Assembly: GCA_903926205.1 (NCBI GenBank)
Contig: CAIYID010000087.1
Coordinates: 1-64,000 of the forward strand
Reading direction: 5' to 3'
Source of the DNA: an uncultured Bdellovibrionales bacterium
GTDB taxonomy: Bacteria; Bdellovibrionota; Bdellovibrionia; Bdellovibrionales; Bdellovibrionaceae
DNA length: 64,000 nucleotides
Part shown: positions 33,837-42,578 of the stretch, piece after piece
How positions within the stretch are numbered: the stretch's first letter is position 1
Layout: each line of letters opens with the position of its first letter
Translations under genes and position numbers: made by a program
Notes under the pieces: model-generated
The model's database searches: none
What the model was told of the DNA's origin: nothing
What the model saw: the letters and a program-made list of their open reading frames with translations, nothing else

Positions 33837-33864
33837 TAAAGATTTCAATTATATTGGTCGATAA
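33837..33864 (+). promoter_or_regulatory. Sigma-28-like promoter of the PAS histidine kinase
   Basis: TAAAG (33837-33841) matches the sigma-28 -35 exactly and is followed, after 15 bases, by GTCGATAA (33857-33864; 7 of 8 match to GCCGATAA). The ATG at 33872 begins only seven bases after the -10 element, where transcription itself should start. A leaderless mRNA is therefore predicted. Confidence 0.5.
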
Positions 33865-33871
33865 CCAAGAT

Positions 33872-35041
33872 ATGAGTGATCGTCATGCCCTTTCAATTTT
33901 AAATAGCGCTCGTTATGCCATTATAGCGACAGATATGAATGGATTAATTACTTTTTTTAATCCGGCGGCTCATCGTTTATTAGGGTATGAATCTCAGGAA
34001 ATTATTCAGGTTTATAATTTTAGTATTTTTCTGGATCCATTTGAAGTCTTTGAACGGGCTCAAATTCTTTGTGAAGAGCTGAAAAAAAATGTTGAAATCG
34101 GTTTTCCCGTAATTGTAGAAAAAACGACTCTCTTTGGGGGCGAAGAATCAGAGTGGACTTTTGTGGACCAAAGACGTAATCGGCTTTCAATGAGTTTATC
34201 TGTCAGTCCAATGCTCGATGCACAAAATAAGCAAGAAGGGTATCTGTTTATCGCCCGTGATATTTCCAATCAGAAAGAGTTGGAAAAAAGGCTTGAAGAA
34301 AATCGAGCTTCTTTAGTGAGTTCGTCGAAATTAGCCTCTTTGGGTGAGATGGCGGGTGGCATTGCTCACGAGATTAACAATCCACTAGCGATCATTATGG
34401 GTAAAGTAGATCGGTTATTGATGTTATTGGATAACAATAAATATGATTTTGATATTTTTAAAAAAGACATGAACAAAGTCAAAGACACGGTCACGCGAAT
34501 TTCTAAAATTATAACAGGACTTCGTAGTTATGCGCGCTCTGGAGAAAAAGATCCTTTCGAAAAGACGTCTTGCGAAAAAATCATTCAAGATACTTTGGGT
34601 TTGTGTGCAGAAAAATTAAAATTCAGTTCAATTCCCGTGGAAATTATCATGCCTCACGACTTTGAGATCGAATGTCGGCCGATTCAGATATCGCAAGTGC
34701 TACTGAATCTCGTCACTAATTCTGCCGATGCCATTCAAAAGCTGGAAGATCGATGGATTAAAATCATTGTTTCAGACCTGGATCATCGTATTCAAATTCA
34801 GATCGTGGATTCAGGAGCCGGGATTCCTGATAATGTGGCTAAACGACTGATGGAGCCCTTCTTTACCACCAAAGAAATTGGTAAAGGAACAGGTTTGGGT
34901 TTAAGTGTTTCTCTCGGTATTCTTAAAGCTCATGAGGGGACTCTTATTCTTGATAGGGAATGTGAGAACACAAAATTTGTCATAGAAATCCCTAAAGTTC
35001 ATATATATAAAAAAGTAGAAACTACACGCTTAGCAAGCTAG
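33872..35041 (+). CDS. Cytoplasmic PAS-domain histidine kinase (orphan)
   Basis: From the ATG at 33872 the protein is 389 residues: a PAS domain (about 5-130, with IIATDMNGLITFFNPAAHRL and IARDISNQKELEKR) followed by a HisKA/HATPase core. The phosphorylated His lies in GEMAGGIAHEINNPL, the N-box is LNLVTNSADAI, and the G-boxes are DSGAGIPDN and GKGTGLGLSVSLG. There is no membrane segment. An upstream in-frame start at 33815 exists, but it would begin inside the promoter region. Convergent with it is a gene for a receiver-like protein lacking its Asp. The real partner is not identifiable here. Confidence 0.88.
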   Translation: MSDRHALSILNSARYAIIATDMNGLITFFNPAAHRLLGYESQEIIQVYNFSIFLDPFEVFERAQILCEELKKNVEIGFPVIVEKTTLFGGEESEWTFVDQRRNRLSMSLSVSPMLDAQNKQEGYLFIARDISNQKELEKRLEENRASLVSSSKLASLGEMAGGIAHEINNPLAIIMGKVDRLLMLLDNNKYDFDIFKKDMNKVKDTVTRISKIITGLRSYARSGEKDPFEKTSCEKIIQDTLGLCAEKLKFSSIPVEIIMPHDFEIECRPIQISQVLLNLVTNSADAIQKLEDRWIKIIVSDLDHRIQIQIVDSGAGIPDNVAKRLMEPFFTTKEIGKGTGLGLSVSLGILKAHEGTLILDRECENTKFVIEIPKVHIYKKVETTRLAS

Positions 35042-35062
35042 TGAAGTCTGTCGCGTTTCTCT

Positions 35063-36148
35063 TTAAAGTCCTGCCAGTGAAGCAATTTCGGACATTTGTT
35101 GGAAGGCATGAAAATCATTTCCATTGATTAAGAATTGTTGGTGTTTGACAACAAAACGAGCAAGGTTTTCTTGTGGGAAGTAGTCTCCGCGATGAATATA
35201 GAGAATTTTCTTATTGTTTTCACGGAACCAAATATGAGCATTAAAAGTGAGTGGAACTTGACTCCACCAATTTTCGACAGGCACTAAGTAGCCGTTTTCG
35301 GTAACGGTGATTTCATCTTGGTGACTCGCCTCTTTGACGTCAATATAATACAAAACCGACACCGGCAAGTCACCCCAGAAGCCATTGAGAACTCTGTCTG
35401 AATTATTTTTCAATTTTCTAAAGATTTTTTGACTGATTTCACCTTCAACAGGTTCAAGAATAATTTCCTGATTCTCAGAAAGTTGTAAATCCAACAGGAG
35501 TGATTTTTTAAAATCACTCAGCACTTTTCCTTTGGGCAGTTCTGTGAAGAATAAAAAAGCCCCGTGCCCGTTAGGATCGGTCACTTTAATACTTAAAAGC
35601 TGGAGTTGCTCTTTATTATCTAAAACAGGAAGCCCTTTTTGGATTTTTTCATCCAACTGCTTCATAAGATCCTCTTGTTGTTGGATCCGCTGATCACGAA
35701 GCTTTTTAATTGAAGGTGGTGACTTTGAGTTTGAAAATCGCTGCAGATTTTCATTATAATTTTCACGAAAGCGTTCAATTTCTCGGTGAATGAGTTCTGG
35801 TGCATTTTGAGAAAGAGAGCGGATGGATGAGAAAGATTGAGTGGAAGCCTTTAAAGAAGTATTTTCTTTTTTGGGTTGTAGCTCGTGAAAAAGTAAAACC
35901 GGAATATTGAATTTTTTCTGAATAAAAAGTGGAAATAATTTTCCCATAAAATCGTTCATTTCATGAGAAATCATTACAAATCCAGGTTTAAGATTATTTA
36001 TGGATTGAAAAAATGATCCAGGTACCTTTTCGAAGTGCACATCAAACTTTTTCGATTGCAGAAATTGAACAAGCCCCTGAATGGATTCAGGATGCTTGCA
36101 AAGGATAGATACTTTCCTTTGATCAATTTTATCGAAATCAATCAACAT
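35063..36148 (-). CDS. Pseudo-receiver protein with unknown C-terminal domain
   Basis: The 361-residue cytoplasmic protein begins like a response-regulator receiver: VSILCKHPESIQGLVQFLQ, then GFVMISHEMNDFMGKLFPLF, then FNIPVLLFHEL. At the position of the phosphorylated Asp in D.M....G the sequence has Ser (MISHEM), and the acidic pocket at the N-terminus is missing, so it cannot be a normal phosphoreceiver. A charged linker at about 85-170 leads to a C-terminal domain of about 180 residues (ending QQMSEIASLAGL) that I do not recognise. It converges with the PAS kinase gene, 21 bases apart. Confidence 0.5.
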   Translation of the reverse strand: MLIDFDKIDQRKVSILCKHPESIQGLVQFLQSKKFDVHFEKVPGSFFQSINNLKPGFVMISHEMNDFMGKLFPLFIQKKFNIPVLLFHELQPKKENTSLKASTQSFSSIRSLSQNAPELIHREIERFRENYNENLQRFSNSKSPPSIKKLRDQRIQQQEDLMKQLDEKIQKGLPVLDNKEQLQLLSIKVTDPNGHGAFLFFTELPKGKVLSDFKKSLLLDLQLSENQEIILEPVEGEISQKIFRKLKNNSDRVLNGFWGDLPVSVLYYIDVKEASHQDEITVTENGYLVPVENWWSQVPLTFNAHIWFRENNKKILYIHRGDYFPQENLARFVVKHQQFLINGNDFHAFQQMSEIASLAGL

Positions 36149-36318
36149 TTATTCATTCTCCAGTCAACGTACCGCTATAAAGTGCTTAGTCAGTTTACCA
36201 AAAGTTAACCAAATTTTGTTGAATTGAATGATAAATATTGAGAGGCCTCAATCTATTCCTACTGGGAGGTTCATTCTGAAGCAAACCCGAAATGGAGAAA
36301 ATAAATGGACAAAGAAAG

Positions 36319-37287
36319 TCATTTTGAGACGTTGGTTTTGGATTCGCTAGTTTTGGACAGAGGCTCCATGTGTTCGGCTTTTGCACTGAACTTTGACTGA
36401 AGATCTGATTCTTGAGGTTTGATTTGAAATTCTCGAATGATGGGCTCGGAGTCCGCAAATCCCTTGAGCGTACTTCTAAAGCTAATTCGATAGCGACCGG
36501 GTTTCGAGAAATGAGTGGCCGCATAGCTGGGTTCGATTTTTTCATCAATCAACGGATCCCAGGAATCTCCAAGAAATGGTGAATATTCAACTTTAGCTTT
36601 GATCAAAATTTGAGGGTCGACTTTTAATCGGAAATGTTTGTGCTGTTCCTCGGATGCACTGCTAATAAGCTGAGGTGGGTCGATTTTGCGTTCGCTGATA
36701 AGTAGACTGGGTTGAAAATCTGAAGGGTCGCTCTCAATATTACCGCTATAGACTGCCGTGACATTGTATTGGTAACGACCAGGAGGAGTTTTAAAGGCGA
36801 CAGTGGGCTGAGTTGAATCGTGAATGGCTAAAATTTTGCCCTTATCGTCTTTAAAGTAAAAACGATATTTTTTGACTCCAACAATGGGCTTCCATTCAAT
36901 TTTTACCCAAGAGGAATATTTATCAATTTTGATGATTGGTTGGCTAGCCTCTGAAGAAGTCTTCAAATCTATTTTTTGAGGAACGGCGGAGAATAAAACA
37001 AATTCCGACCATTCTCCATAGACACCGCGATAATCTTGGGAACGTCCGCGAACTTTGTGTTCGCCGAGTGGAATTTGCACGCTAAAAAATGAAGATTTTG
37101 ATTGAAAATTTTTTTGAAAATGAGCACTTAGAATTTCTATTTCATAGGCCTTCGCATCAGGAACGCTTTCCCATTCGAGTCCAACGGTGACAAATGACAT
37201 GTTCGTGGATTTTTGAGTTTGAGCCAACCCTGGCGCTAAAAAAAATCCCACCGCAATCATAATCAAAGCTGTAAAACGAGGCTTCAT
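36319..37287 (-). CDS. Exported protein with fibronectin-III-like repeats
   Basis: The 322-residue product has a signal peptide (MKPRFTALIMIAVGFFLAP, cleavage near LAQ). Its mature part carries two or three beta-sandwich-like units with the pattern VGLEWESVPDAKAYEIEILS and VKIEWKPIVGVKKYRFYFKD, each followed by a Y-x-V or YRG segment. This is the fibronectin-III pattern (LxW....gA..Y.i). It is probably periplasmic or a surface adhesin-type scaffold. Its ATG overlaps the stop of the upstream gene by four bases, so it is third in a coupled operon with the genes at 37284 and 38234. Confidence 0.6.
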   Translation of the reverse strand: MKPRFTALIMIAVGFFLAPGLAQTQKSTNMSFVTVGLEWESVPDAKAYEIEILSAHFQKNFQSKSSFFSVQIPLGEHKVRGRSQDYRGVYGEWSEFVLFSAVPQKIDLKTSSEASQPIIKIDKYSSWVKIEWKPIVGVKKYRFYFKDDKGKILAIHDSTQPTVAFKTPPGRYQYNVTAVYSGNIESDPSDFQPSLLISERKIDPPQLISSASEEQHKHFRLKVDPQILIKAKVEYSPFLGDSWDPLIDEKIEPSYAATHFSKPGRYRISFRSTLKGFADSEPIIREFQIKPQESDLQSKFSAKAEHMEPLSKTSESKTNVSK

Positions 37288-38246
37288 TTCAAATCTCGTC
37301 CAATCGTGTTTTCTGCCACTTTAACAGCTAATTCTAAAGCTATTTTTTGATTGAGCTTCATTGCGTCGGAGACTCCGTAGGCGTACTGTTCTTCAAAGTT
37401 TTTTACCGCCTTTGGGCCGTGACGTAAAATTCGTCCTGCAAATTTAAGATGTATCGCAATCGTGTAATCGGCCTCTTTTTGCAGAGAAAAGAATTCCATC
37501 AAGCTTTTAAAAGAATCGGCCAAGCCTTTTGTGTCATACAAATAGGAATGCATGGAGAGCTCCAAGGCGTAAGGAGCGCAAATTTTAAATGGAAGATCGG
37601 TTCCTTTGTGTTCAACGCAAAAATCCAAAATACTGCGAAAATCACGAGCCAGAACTTCAGGATTTCCACGAGCTTCAAGAGCAAGTTTAAAGCTCGTCGC
37701 TAGGGCGGTCTTAAAATCCAAGTCGTAGTACTTCTCTAGAAAAGTGCCTTTAAAAATAAGTACAAAGGCGGTGGTCTGTTCATCAGAACGTTTGGAGAAG
37801 TGAAGCCCGAATTCCACCGATTTCTTTTTGTCGACTCCGGACGCAATGAGCAAGTTAAGAATTGTTTTAAATCTCTCGGCGGCTCCGTCGCAGCCTTTAG
37901 TGACTTCGTAGGCAATTTTGACAACGTCTCGATCTGGAAAATCTAAAAGCTGATGAGAAATCAATTCTCCGTGGGTTTGACGAAATTCTTTGGCCGTATC
38001 GCAAGAGGGAGGCAGCTCTTCGAGTTTAGCCTCTTTCTTTTTTTGCTGTCGTGCTTCTGAAACGTCATTGCGTGTGAGTTCCTGGGTTTTTTTTTGGTCC
38101 TTTTTGCGATCTCGCTCAAAGACAACATAAGGATCTTCTTCTTTAATACTGAGGCCTGCAAAACAAACGGGACTGTAATTTATTACACTACTTAATAAGC
38201 TGACTGTAAAAAAAATATAAATCAGTTTTTGAATTACCATGTCCAC
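37284..38246 (-). CDS. Exported helical protein of the 36319-38986 operon
   Basis: I do not recognise a family. The 320-residue product has a signal-like start (IQKLIYIFFTVSLLSSVINY, cleavage near CFA). A charged Lys/Glu/Gln-rich segment follows (about 40-70), then an all-helical body with repeated K....F..AL.L....A units (for example TALATSFKLALEARGNPEVL), which may be a divergent helical-repeat fold. It overlaps both neighbours (13 bases with the upstream gene, four with the downstream one), indicating translational coupling. It probably works together with the FN3-like protein in the envelope. Confidence 0.55.
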   Translation of the reverse strand: MDMVIQKLIYIFFTVSLLSSVINYSPVCFAGLSIKEEDPYVVFERDRKKDQKKTQELTRNDVSEARQQKKKEAKLEELPPSCDTAKEFRQTHGELISHQLLDFPDRDVVKIAYEVTKGCDGAAERFKTILNLLIASGVDKKKSVEFGLHFSKRSDEQTTAFVLIFKGTFLEKYYDLDFKTALATSFKLALEARGNPEVLARDFRSILDFCVEHKGTDLPFKICAPYALELSMHSYLYDTKGLADSFKSLMEFFSLQKEADYTIAIHLKFAGRILRHGPKAVKNFEEQYAYGVSDAMKLNQKIALELAVKVAENTIGRDLK

Positions 38247-38986
38247 ATCAGTCCTGCGTATTGTTTACTTTCACCCGTGTAAGGATCAATTCCAAAACTT
38301 GTTTGCGGGAGGGGAGAATAAATTTTATGTTTGTACTCTTTTTGTTTTTCCCAATTGGTGACATAGGAATTAGGAAATATGAGCGGTAGAGTGGCAATGA
38401 TCATCGCCGTCACGGAGTATTGCCGAGAGCTTCCATAAGAAGAGAGAATCGCATTTGAAACAAAATTTGAAAGTACCGCGATGGAAGAAAGACTGCTTAT
38501 TTGATTGGCGGGTTTTTCAAGAGCTTCTTCCGCTAAACGTTCACGCATCAAAGCCAAGCGTTTCGAAGGGCCACGTGATTTTTTAATTTTTTCGTAGCCA
38601 GAGGTGTAGGGTTGAGCAAGGGCGTAATAGATTCCGACCCCTAAAGTGGCGGCTCCGACTAATTGTCCGAAGGCCACATAGGTTTGTTGATCTGGAGTGA
38701 TTCCCGAACCTAGAGCGTTTCCGGTAAGAGTTCCTGCAGCGAGAGAGGAGGCTCCGGACAAAAGAAAAGTCCATTGATTGAGCCAAGAGCCGCCTTCTTT
38801 TTCGAATTGAGCTTCAGTCTCTAAGCGCTCCGAGGCACGTGGCACCACTTGCAATTCGGGATAATCGATATTGTCTAAAAAATCGAGGTTGTCTTTTTCT
38901 GGTTTTTCTTCTGCGGCGAAGACGGGTAAATAAAATGCCAAAAGAGCCACGAACAAGATGGTTTGAATCCGGCGGTATCCACTCAT
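38234..38986 (-). CDS. Exported/membrane protein, first gene of a three-gene envelope operon
   Basis: From the ATG at 38986 (GGAGG eight bases upstream) the 250-residue protein has a signal segment (LFVALLAFYLPVFA) and then an acidic stretch. Several hydrophobic helices follow: FLLSGASSLAAGTLTGNAL, AFGQLVGAATLGVGIYYALA, and ISSLSSIAVLSNFVSNAILS with a final AMIIATLPLIFPN. It looks like a membrane-inserted protein of unknown family. It overlaps the next gene by 13 bases. Confidence 0.55.
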   Translation of the reverse strand: MSGYRRIQTILFVALLAFYLPVFAAEEKPEKDNLDFLDNIDYPELQVVPRASERLETEAQFEKEGGSWLNQWTFLLSGASSLAAGTLTGNALGSGITPDQQTYVAFGQLVGAATLGVGIYYALAQPYTSGYEKIKKSRGPSKRLALMRERLAEEALEKPANQISSLSSIAVLSNFVSNAILSSYGSSRQYSVTAMIIATLPLIFPNSYVTNWEKQKEYKHKIYSPLPQTSFGIDPYTGESKQYAGLMWTW

Positions 38987-39149
38987 ATCAAAATCCTCCA
39001 ATGATTATTACAACTTGAGGAGGTCTCTAACGACAATTTGAAACTCACTCTCAGGCAAGGTTTCGACAAAGGTCAGATTGAGCAAACTCTATTAAGTCTG
39101 GACATTTCCTAAAGAATCTGACAAATTTTTCCTCTTTCAAGGATATATC

Positions 39150-40754
39150 ATGCTTTTACCTGGACCAGAGGCTTTAGAAGTTCAACGTCGTCGCACCTTT
39201 GCGATCATTTCTCATCCGGATGCGGGCAAAACCACTTTGACCGAAAAATTACTGTATCACGGAGGTGTGATTCATCAAACTGGAGAGGTCAAAGGTAAAT
39301 CTGGTACTAAAGCCGTGACTTCTGATTGGATGGAACTCGAGCGGCAAAAAGGGATCTCGATCACAAGCTCGGTGATGACCTTTGATTATGAAGGTCTCAA
39401 AATAAATCTGCTGGATACTCCCGGACATAAAGATTTTTCTGAAGACACTTATCGCGTTTTGATGGCGGTTGATTCGGCTTGTATGTTGATCGATGTGGCC
39501 AAAGGAGTGGAAGAGCGAACTCGCAAACTTTACGATGTCTGTCGTTTACGCAATATTCCTATTTTTACTTTTGTGAACAAGCTTGATCGTGAAGGGAAAG
39601 CTCCACTGGATTTGATTGATGAAGTGGAGACCACCCTCAAGATGCAATGCTTTCCTTTGACCTGGCCTGTGGGCATTGGTGATCGTTTTCGTGGTATTTA
39701 CAACCGACTGACGAAGGAAATTATGATCTATGATCAACGACGGGAAAATGTCGGTGATGTGATGATCATGAAATTAGACGCTTACAATTCTTCGGCTTGG
39801 AAGGATCTCGTTCGTGAAGATATTTACCAACAAACACTGGAAGAGTTGGATCTAGTCGAAGGAGTTCTGCCAAAATTTGATGTGGGTGAATTTTTAGCAG
39901 GAAAAATTTCTCCAGTGACATTTGGCTCCGCCAAGCAAAACTTTGGAGTGGATGTTTTCTTGAATTTTTTCTGTCAGTTTTCACCAGGTCCACAAGGAAG
40001 AAAAACAAAAACGGGCCTGGATATTGATCCTTGTGAGGACAATATGACGGGTTTTGTTTTTAAAATCCAAGCCAATATGGATCGCCGTCATCGTGATCGA
40101 GTGGCCTTTATTCGACTTTGCTCCGGTAAATTTGAGCGAGGTATGAAAATTAAGCATTCACGTCTGGATAAAGAAATTCGACTTGCGTACTCCAATCAAT
40201 TTGTAGCTGCTGATCGAGAAACCGTGGATATTGCCTATGCCGGAGACATTGTTGGAGTCAATGACACCGGAAATTTTGCGATTGGCGACTCCGTTTCTTC
40301 GCAAAGCCGAATACAATTTGAGGATATTCCAAAATTTGCACCGGAGCTTTTTGCTCGCATGACTGTGCCTGATGCCATGAAAAGAAGAAAAATGCAGGAG
40401 GCCTTGCTGCATCTTTCAGAAGAGGGCGCGATTCAGCTTTTCGTAGATCCTAATATTGGTATGCAAGACCCTATTATCGGAGTGGTCGGCGAACTTCAAT
40501 TTGAAGTGCTCGTTCATCGAATGAATGATGAATATAATTTGGAAGTGAAATTAGTGAGATTGCCTTACACGGTTGCCCGTTGGCCAAGATCCAAAGAAGG
40601 AAAGCCTGTCGACAATCTTAAAGGGAATTTCACGATTTATCGAGATCTGATTGATCAGCCTGTGATTTTACTTAATCAAGAGTGGGATCTTCATTGGGCG
40701 GTAAAAGAAAACACAGAGGTGGATTTTGCGACTTCGATCAGTCGAGCAAGATAG
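39150..40754 (+). CDS. prfC: Peptide chain release factor 3
   Basis: RF3 is a translational GTPase that recycles RF1/RF2 from the ribosome. The 534-residue length fits the family (about 527). The P-loop is ISHPDAGKTTLTEKLLYHGG, the G2-region is GTKAVTSDWMELERQKGISI, DTPGHKDFSEDT is G3 and NKLDR is G4. C-terminal domain III is complete (VHRMNDEYNLEVKL). It stands alone with a single ATG start and no visible terminator before ffh, 61 bases away, so readthrough into ffh is possible. Confidence 0.97.
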   Translation: MLLPGPEALEVQRRRTFAIISHPDAGKTTLTEKLLYHGGVIHQTGEVKGKSGTKAVTSDWMELERQKGISITSSVMTFDYEGLKINLLDTPGHKDFSEDTYRVLMAVDSACMLIDVAKGVEERTRKLYDVCRLRNIPIFTFVNKLDREGKAPLDLIDEVETTLKMQCFPLTWPVGIGDRFRGIYNRLTKEIMIYDQRRENVGDVMIMKLDAYNSSAWKDLVREDIYQQTLEELDLVEGVLPKFDVGEFLAGKISPVTFGSAKQNFGVDVFLNFFCQFSPGPQGRKTKTGLDIDPCEDNMTGFVFKIQANMDRRHRDRVAFIRLCSGKFERGMKIKHSRLDKEIRLAYSNQFVAADRETVDIAYAGDIVGVNDTGNFAIGDSVSSQSRIQFEDIPKFAPELFARMTVPDAMKRRKMQEALLHLSEEGAIQLFVDPNIGMQDPIIGVVGELQFEVLVHRMNDEYNLEVKLVRLPYTVARWPRSKEGKPVDNLKGNFTIYRDLIDQPVILLNQEWDLHWAVKENTEVDFATSISRAR

Positions 40755-40815
40755 TCAGTCAAGGTAAGTACGGTTAGAAAAAACGTTAAATTAAGTCAGA
40801 TAGAAAAGGTTTATT

Positions 40816-42141
40816 ATGTTTGATTCACTCTCAGAAAAAGTTCTAGGAAGTATTAAAAAAATCCGCGGACAAAGTAAGATCACGGAAAGTAATGTTGAAG
40901 ATACTTTGAAAGAAATTCGTTTTAGTTTGCTTGAAGCAGATGTGAATTTCAAAGTGGTTAAAAGTTTTATTGATCGGGTGAAACAAAAAGCCTTAGGCCA
41001 AGAAGTTTTGCAGGCTCTGAATCCAGGACAACAATTTGTCAAAATCGTTCATGATGAGCTAAAAACTATTTTAGGCGGCGAGGCGGTTGATCTCAATTTG
41101 CGTGAAAAACCCAGTGTGATATTCTTAGTGGGTTTGCAAGGGGCTGGAAAGACGACCAGTGCAGCAAAACTAGCGCTTTTTGCGAGGCAAAAATTTGGAA
41201 AAAAAGCAGGCCTTGTACCGGCCGATGTCTATCGACCAGCCGCGATCGATCAGCTCGCAACTCTCGGAAGACAGAATAATTTTCCTGTTTATCCAACGCA
41301 GGTCGGGGATAAACCTGAACAAATTTTAGAGGCAGCAAAAAGATGGGCTCGCGAAGAAATGCTCGATGTCGTGATTGTGGACACGGCCGGACGTTTGCAG
41401 ATCGACGAAGAGTTGATGAGTGAGCTTTCGCGAATAAAAAATATTTGGAACCCGCATGAGATTTTATTGGTGGCTGATGCAATGTTGGGACAGCAATCGG
41501 TGGCTGTCGCTGAGGGCTTTCATCAGCGTTTAGCGCTCACGGGTTTGATTCTTACAAAAATTGATGGCGATGCCAGGGGTGGGGCGGCGCTCAGTATTCG
41601 TGAAGTAACAGGAATTCCTATTAAATTTTTAGGAGTCAGTGAAAAAGTGGCTGGCCTTGAAGTTTTTCATCCTGATCGGTTAGCGAGTCGAATTCTTGAT
41701 ATGGGTGATGTCCTCACTCTGGTGGAACGTGCGCAAGAGATGATGGATGAAACCACAGCAAAAGAGTCGGCAAAAAAACTCATGAAGAAGGGTTTTACGC
41801 TGGAAGATTTTTTAAGCCAGATTCAAATGATGAAAAAAATGGGCGGTATTGAGAGCATCATGAAATTATTACCTGGTATGGGGCAACTGCAGAAACAAAT
41901 GTCGGCCATGGCTCCACCGGATAAGGAATTGAAGAAAATTGAGGCAATTATTCGCTCAATGACATTCTTAGAGCGCAAAGATCCTCGAATACTAAACGCA
42001 TCGCGGCGCGAGCGCATTGCTAAGGGCTCTGGAACTCAAGTGCAGGATGTGAATAAACTCGTTCGTCAATTCGAAGAAGCTCAAAAAATGATGAGCGGAA
42101 TGATGAAAATGGCTAAGGGTGGATTTAAACTTCCATTTTAG
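40816..42141 (+). CDS. ffh: Signal recognition particle protein Ffh
   Basis: Ffh binds 4.5S RNA and signal sequences and docks with FtsY for membrane insertion. The 441 residues have the N domain, the GTPase with GLQGAGKTTSAAKLA, DTAGRLQIDEEL and TKIDGDARGGAAL, then a Met-rich M domain (FLSQIQMMKKMGGIESIMKL, ending MMSGMMKMAKGGFKLPF). It leads the ffh-rpsP-khpA group, though a possible weak terminator lies before rpsP. Confidence 0.98.
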   Translation: MFDSLSEKVLGSIKKIRGQSKITESNVEDTLKEIRFSLLEADVNFKVVKSFIDRVKQKALGQEVLQALNPGQQFVKIVHDELKTILGGEAVDLNLREKPSVIFLVGLQGAGKTTSAAKLALFARQKFGKKAGLVPADVYRPAAIDQLATLGRQNNFPVYPTQVGDKPEQILEAAKRWAREEMLDVVIVDTAGRLQIDEELMSELSRIKNIWNPHEILLVADAMLGQQSVAVAEGFHQRLALTGLILTKIDGDARGGAALSIREVTGIPIKFLGVSEKVAGLEVFHPDRLASRILDMGDVLTLVERAQEMMDETTAKESAKKLMKKGFTLEDFLSQIQMMKKMGGIESIMKLLPGMGQLQKQMSAMAPPDKELKKIEAIIRSMTFLERKDPRILNASRRERIAKGSGTQVQDVNKLVRQFEEAQKMMSGMMKMAKGGFKLPF

Positions 42142-42180
42142 CTCTTGAATTTGAGCGTCAATGTCGGTAAACATTCAGAT

Positions 42181-42205
42181 TCGAAATTTTTGTTTCGGAT
42201 TTTTA
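42181..42205 (+). terminator. Weak intrinsic-terminator-like hairpin after ffh
   Basis: TCGAAA-ttttg-TTTCGG (one T-G pair) is followed by ATTTTT. It lies between ffh and rpsP and could be an attenuator that lowers readthrough into rpsP. The six-base AT-rich stem is weak. Confidence 0.35.
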
Positions 42206-42242
42206 ATTCGAAACAGGTCAGTTATTGAAAGGGAAAAAAGAC

Positions 42243-42485
42243 ATGGCAGTTGTAATTCGCTTATCTCGCCAAGGAGCTAAACACCAACCAAGGTACCGTA
42301 TCACAGTGGCGGATCAACGCAGATCTGTGAAAGGAAAATATCTTGAGATACTAGGTTACTATCATCCTCAAGAAACAAAAAAAGTTGAGATGGATTTGGT
42401 TAAAGCTCAAGATTGGATAAAGAAGGGCGCGCAAGTTTCTGAACGTGTTAAGCACGTTATGAAATTGGCAGAGAAATCAAAGTAA
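42243..42485 (+). CDS. rpsP: 30S ribosomal protein S16
   Basis: S16 is an early small-subunit assembly protein. The 80-residue product starts MAVVIRLSRQGAKHQPRYRI and contains SVKGKYLEILGYYHPQ, both diagnostic. I use the ATG at 42243, 18 bases inside the longest open frame, because homology starts there. It is followed by khpA, with a gap of 93 bases that holds a possible RNA switch. Confidence 0.97.
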   Translation: MAVVIRLSRQGAKHQPRYRITVADQRRSVKGKYLEILGYYHPQETKKVEMDLVKAQDWIKKGAQVSERVKHVMKLAEKSK

Positions 42486-42515
42486 TTTACTTAAAATGTT
42501 CTTGGCAAAGCAATA

Positions 42516-42575
42516 CTACTCACCTAAGATTTTTGAGTAGGAAATAAAAATTTAATGAGCTTTGGAAGGTGAGTA
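42516..42575 (+). promoter_or_regulatory. Possible two-state RNA element over the khpA ribosome-binding site
   Basis: Three segments can pair in two exclusive ways. CTACTCA (42516-42522) with TGAGTAG (42534-42540) makes a 7-bp hairpin. Alternatively TACTCACCT (42517-42525) pairs with AGGTGAGTA (42567-42575), a perfect 9 bp that would cover the khpA Shine-Dalgarno GGAAGGTG, four to ten bases before the ATG. The first hairpin would expose the site, and the second would mask it. No ligand or protein is identified. Confidence 0.45.
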
Positions 42576-42578
42576 ATA

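Noticed and set aside
28568-35041. Two histidine kinases as parts of local two-component operons
   Set aside because: No intact receiver or DNA-binding regulator gene is adjacent; the only receiver-like protein lacks its Asp.
36195-36548. 117-residue minus-strand open frame
   Set aside because: It overlaps the exported FN3-like gene in another frame, has no signal or family pattern and reads as out-of-frame sequence.
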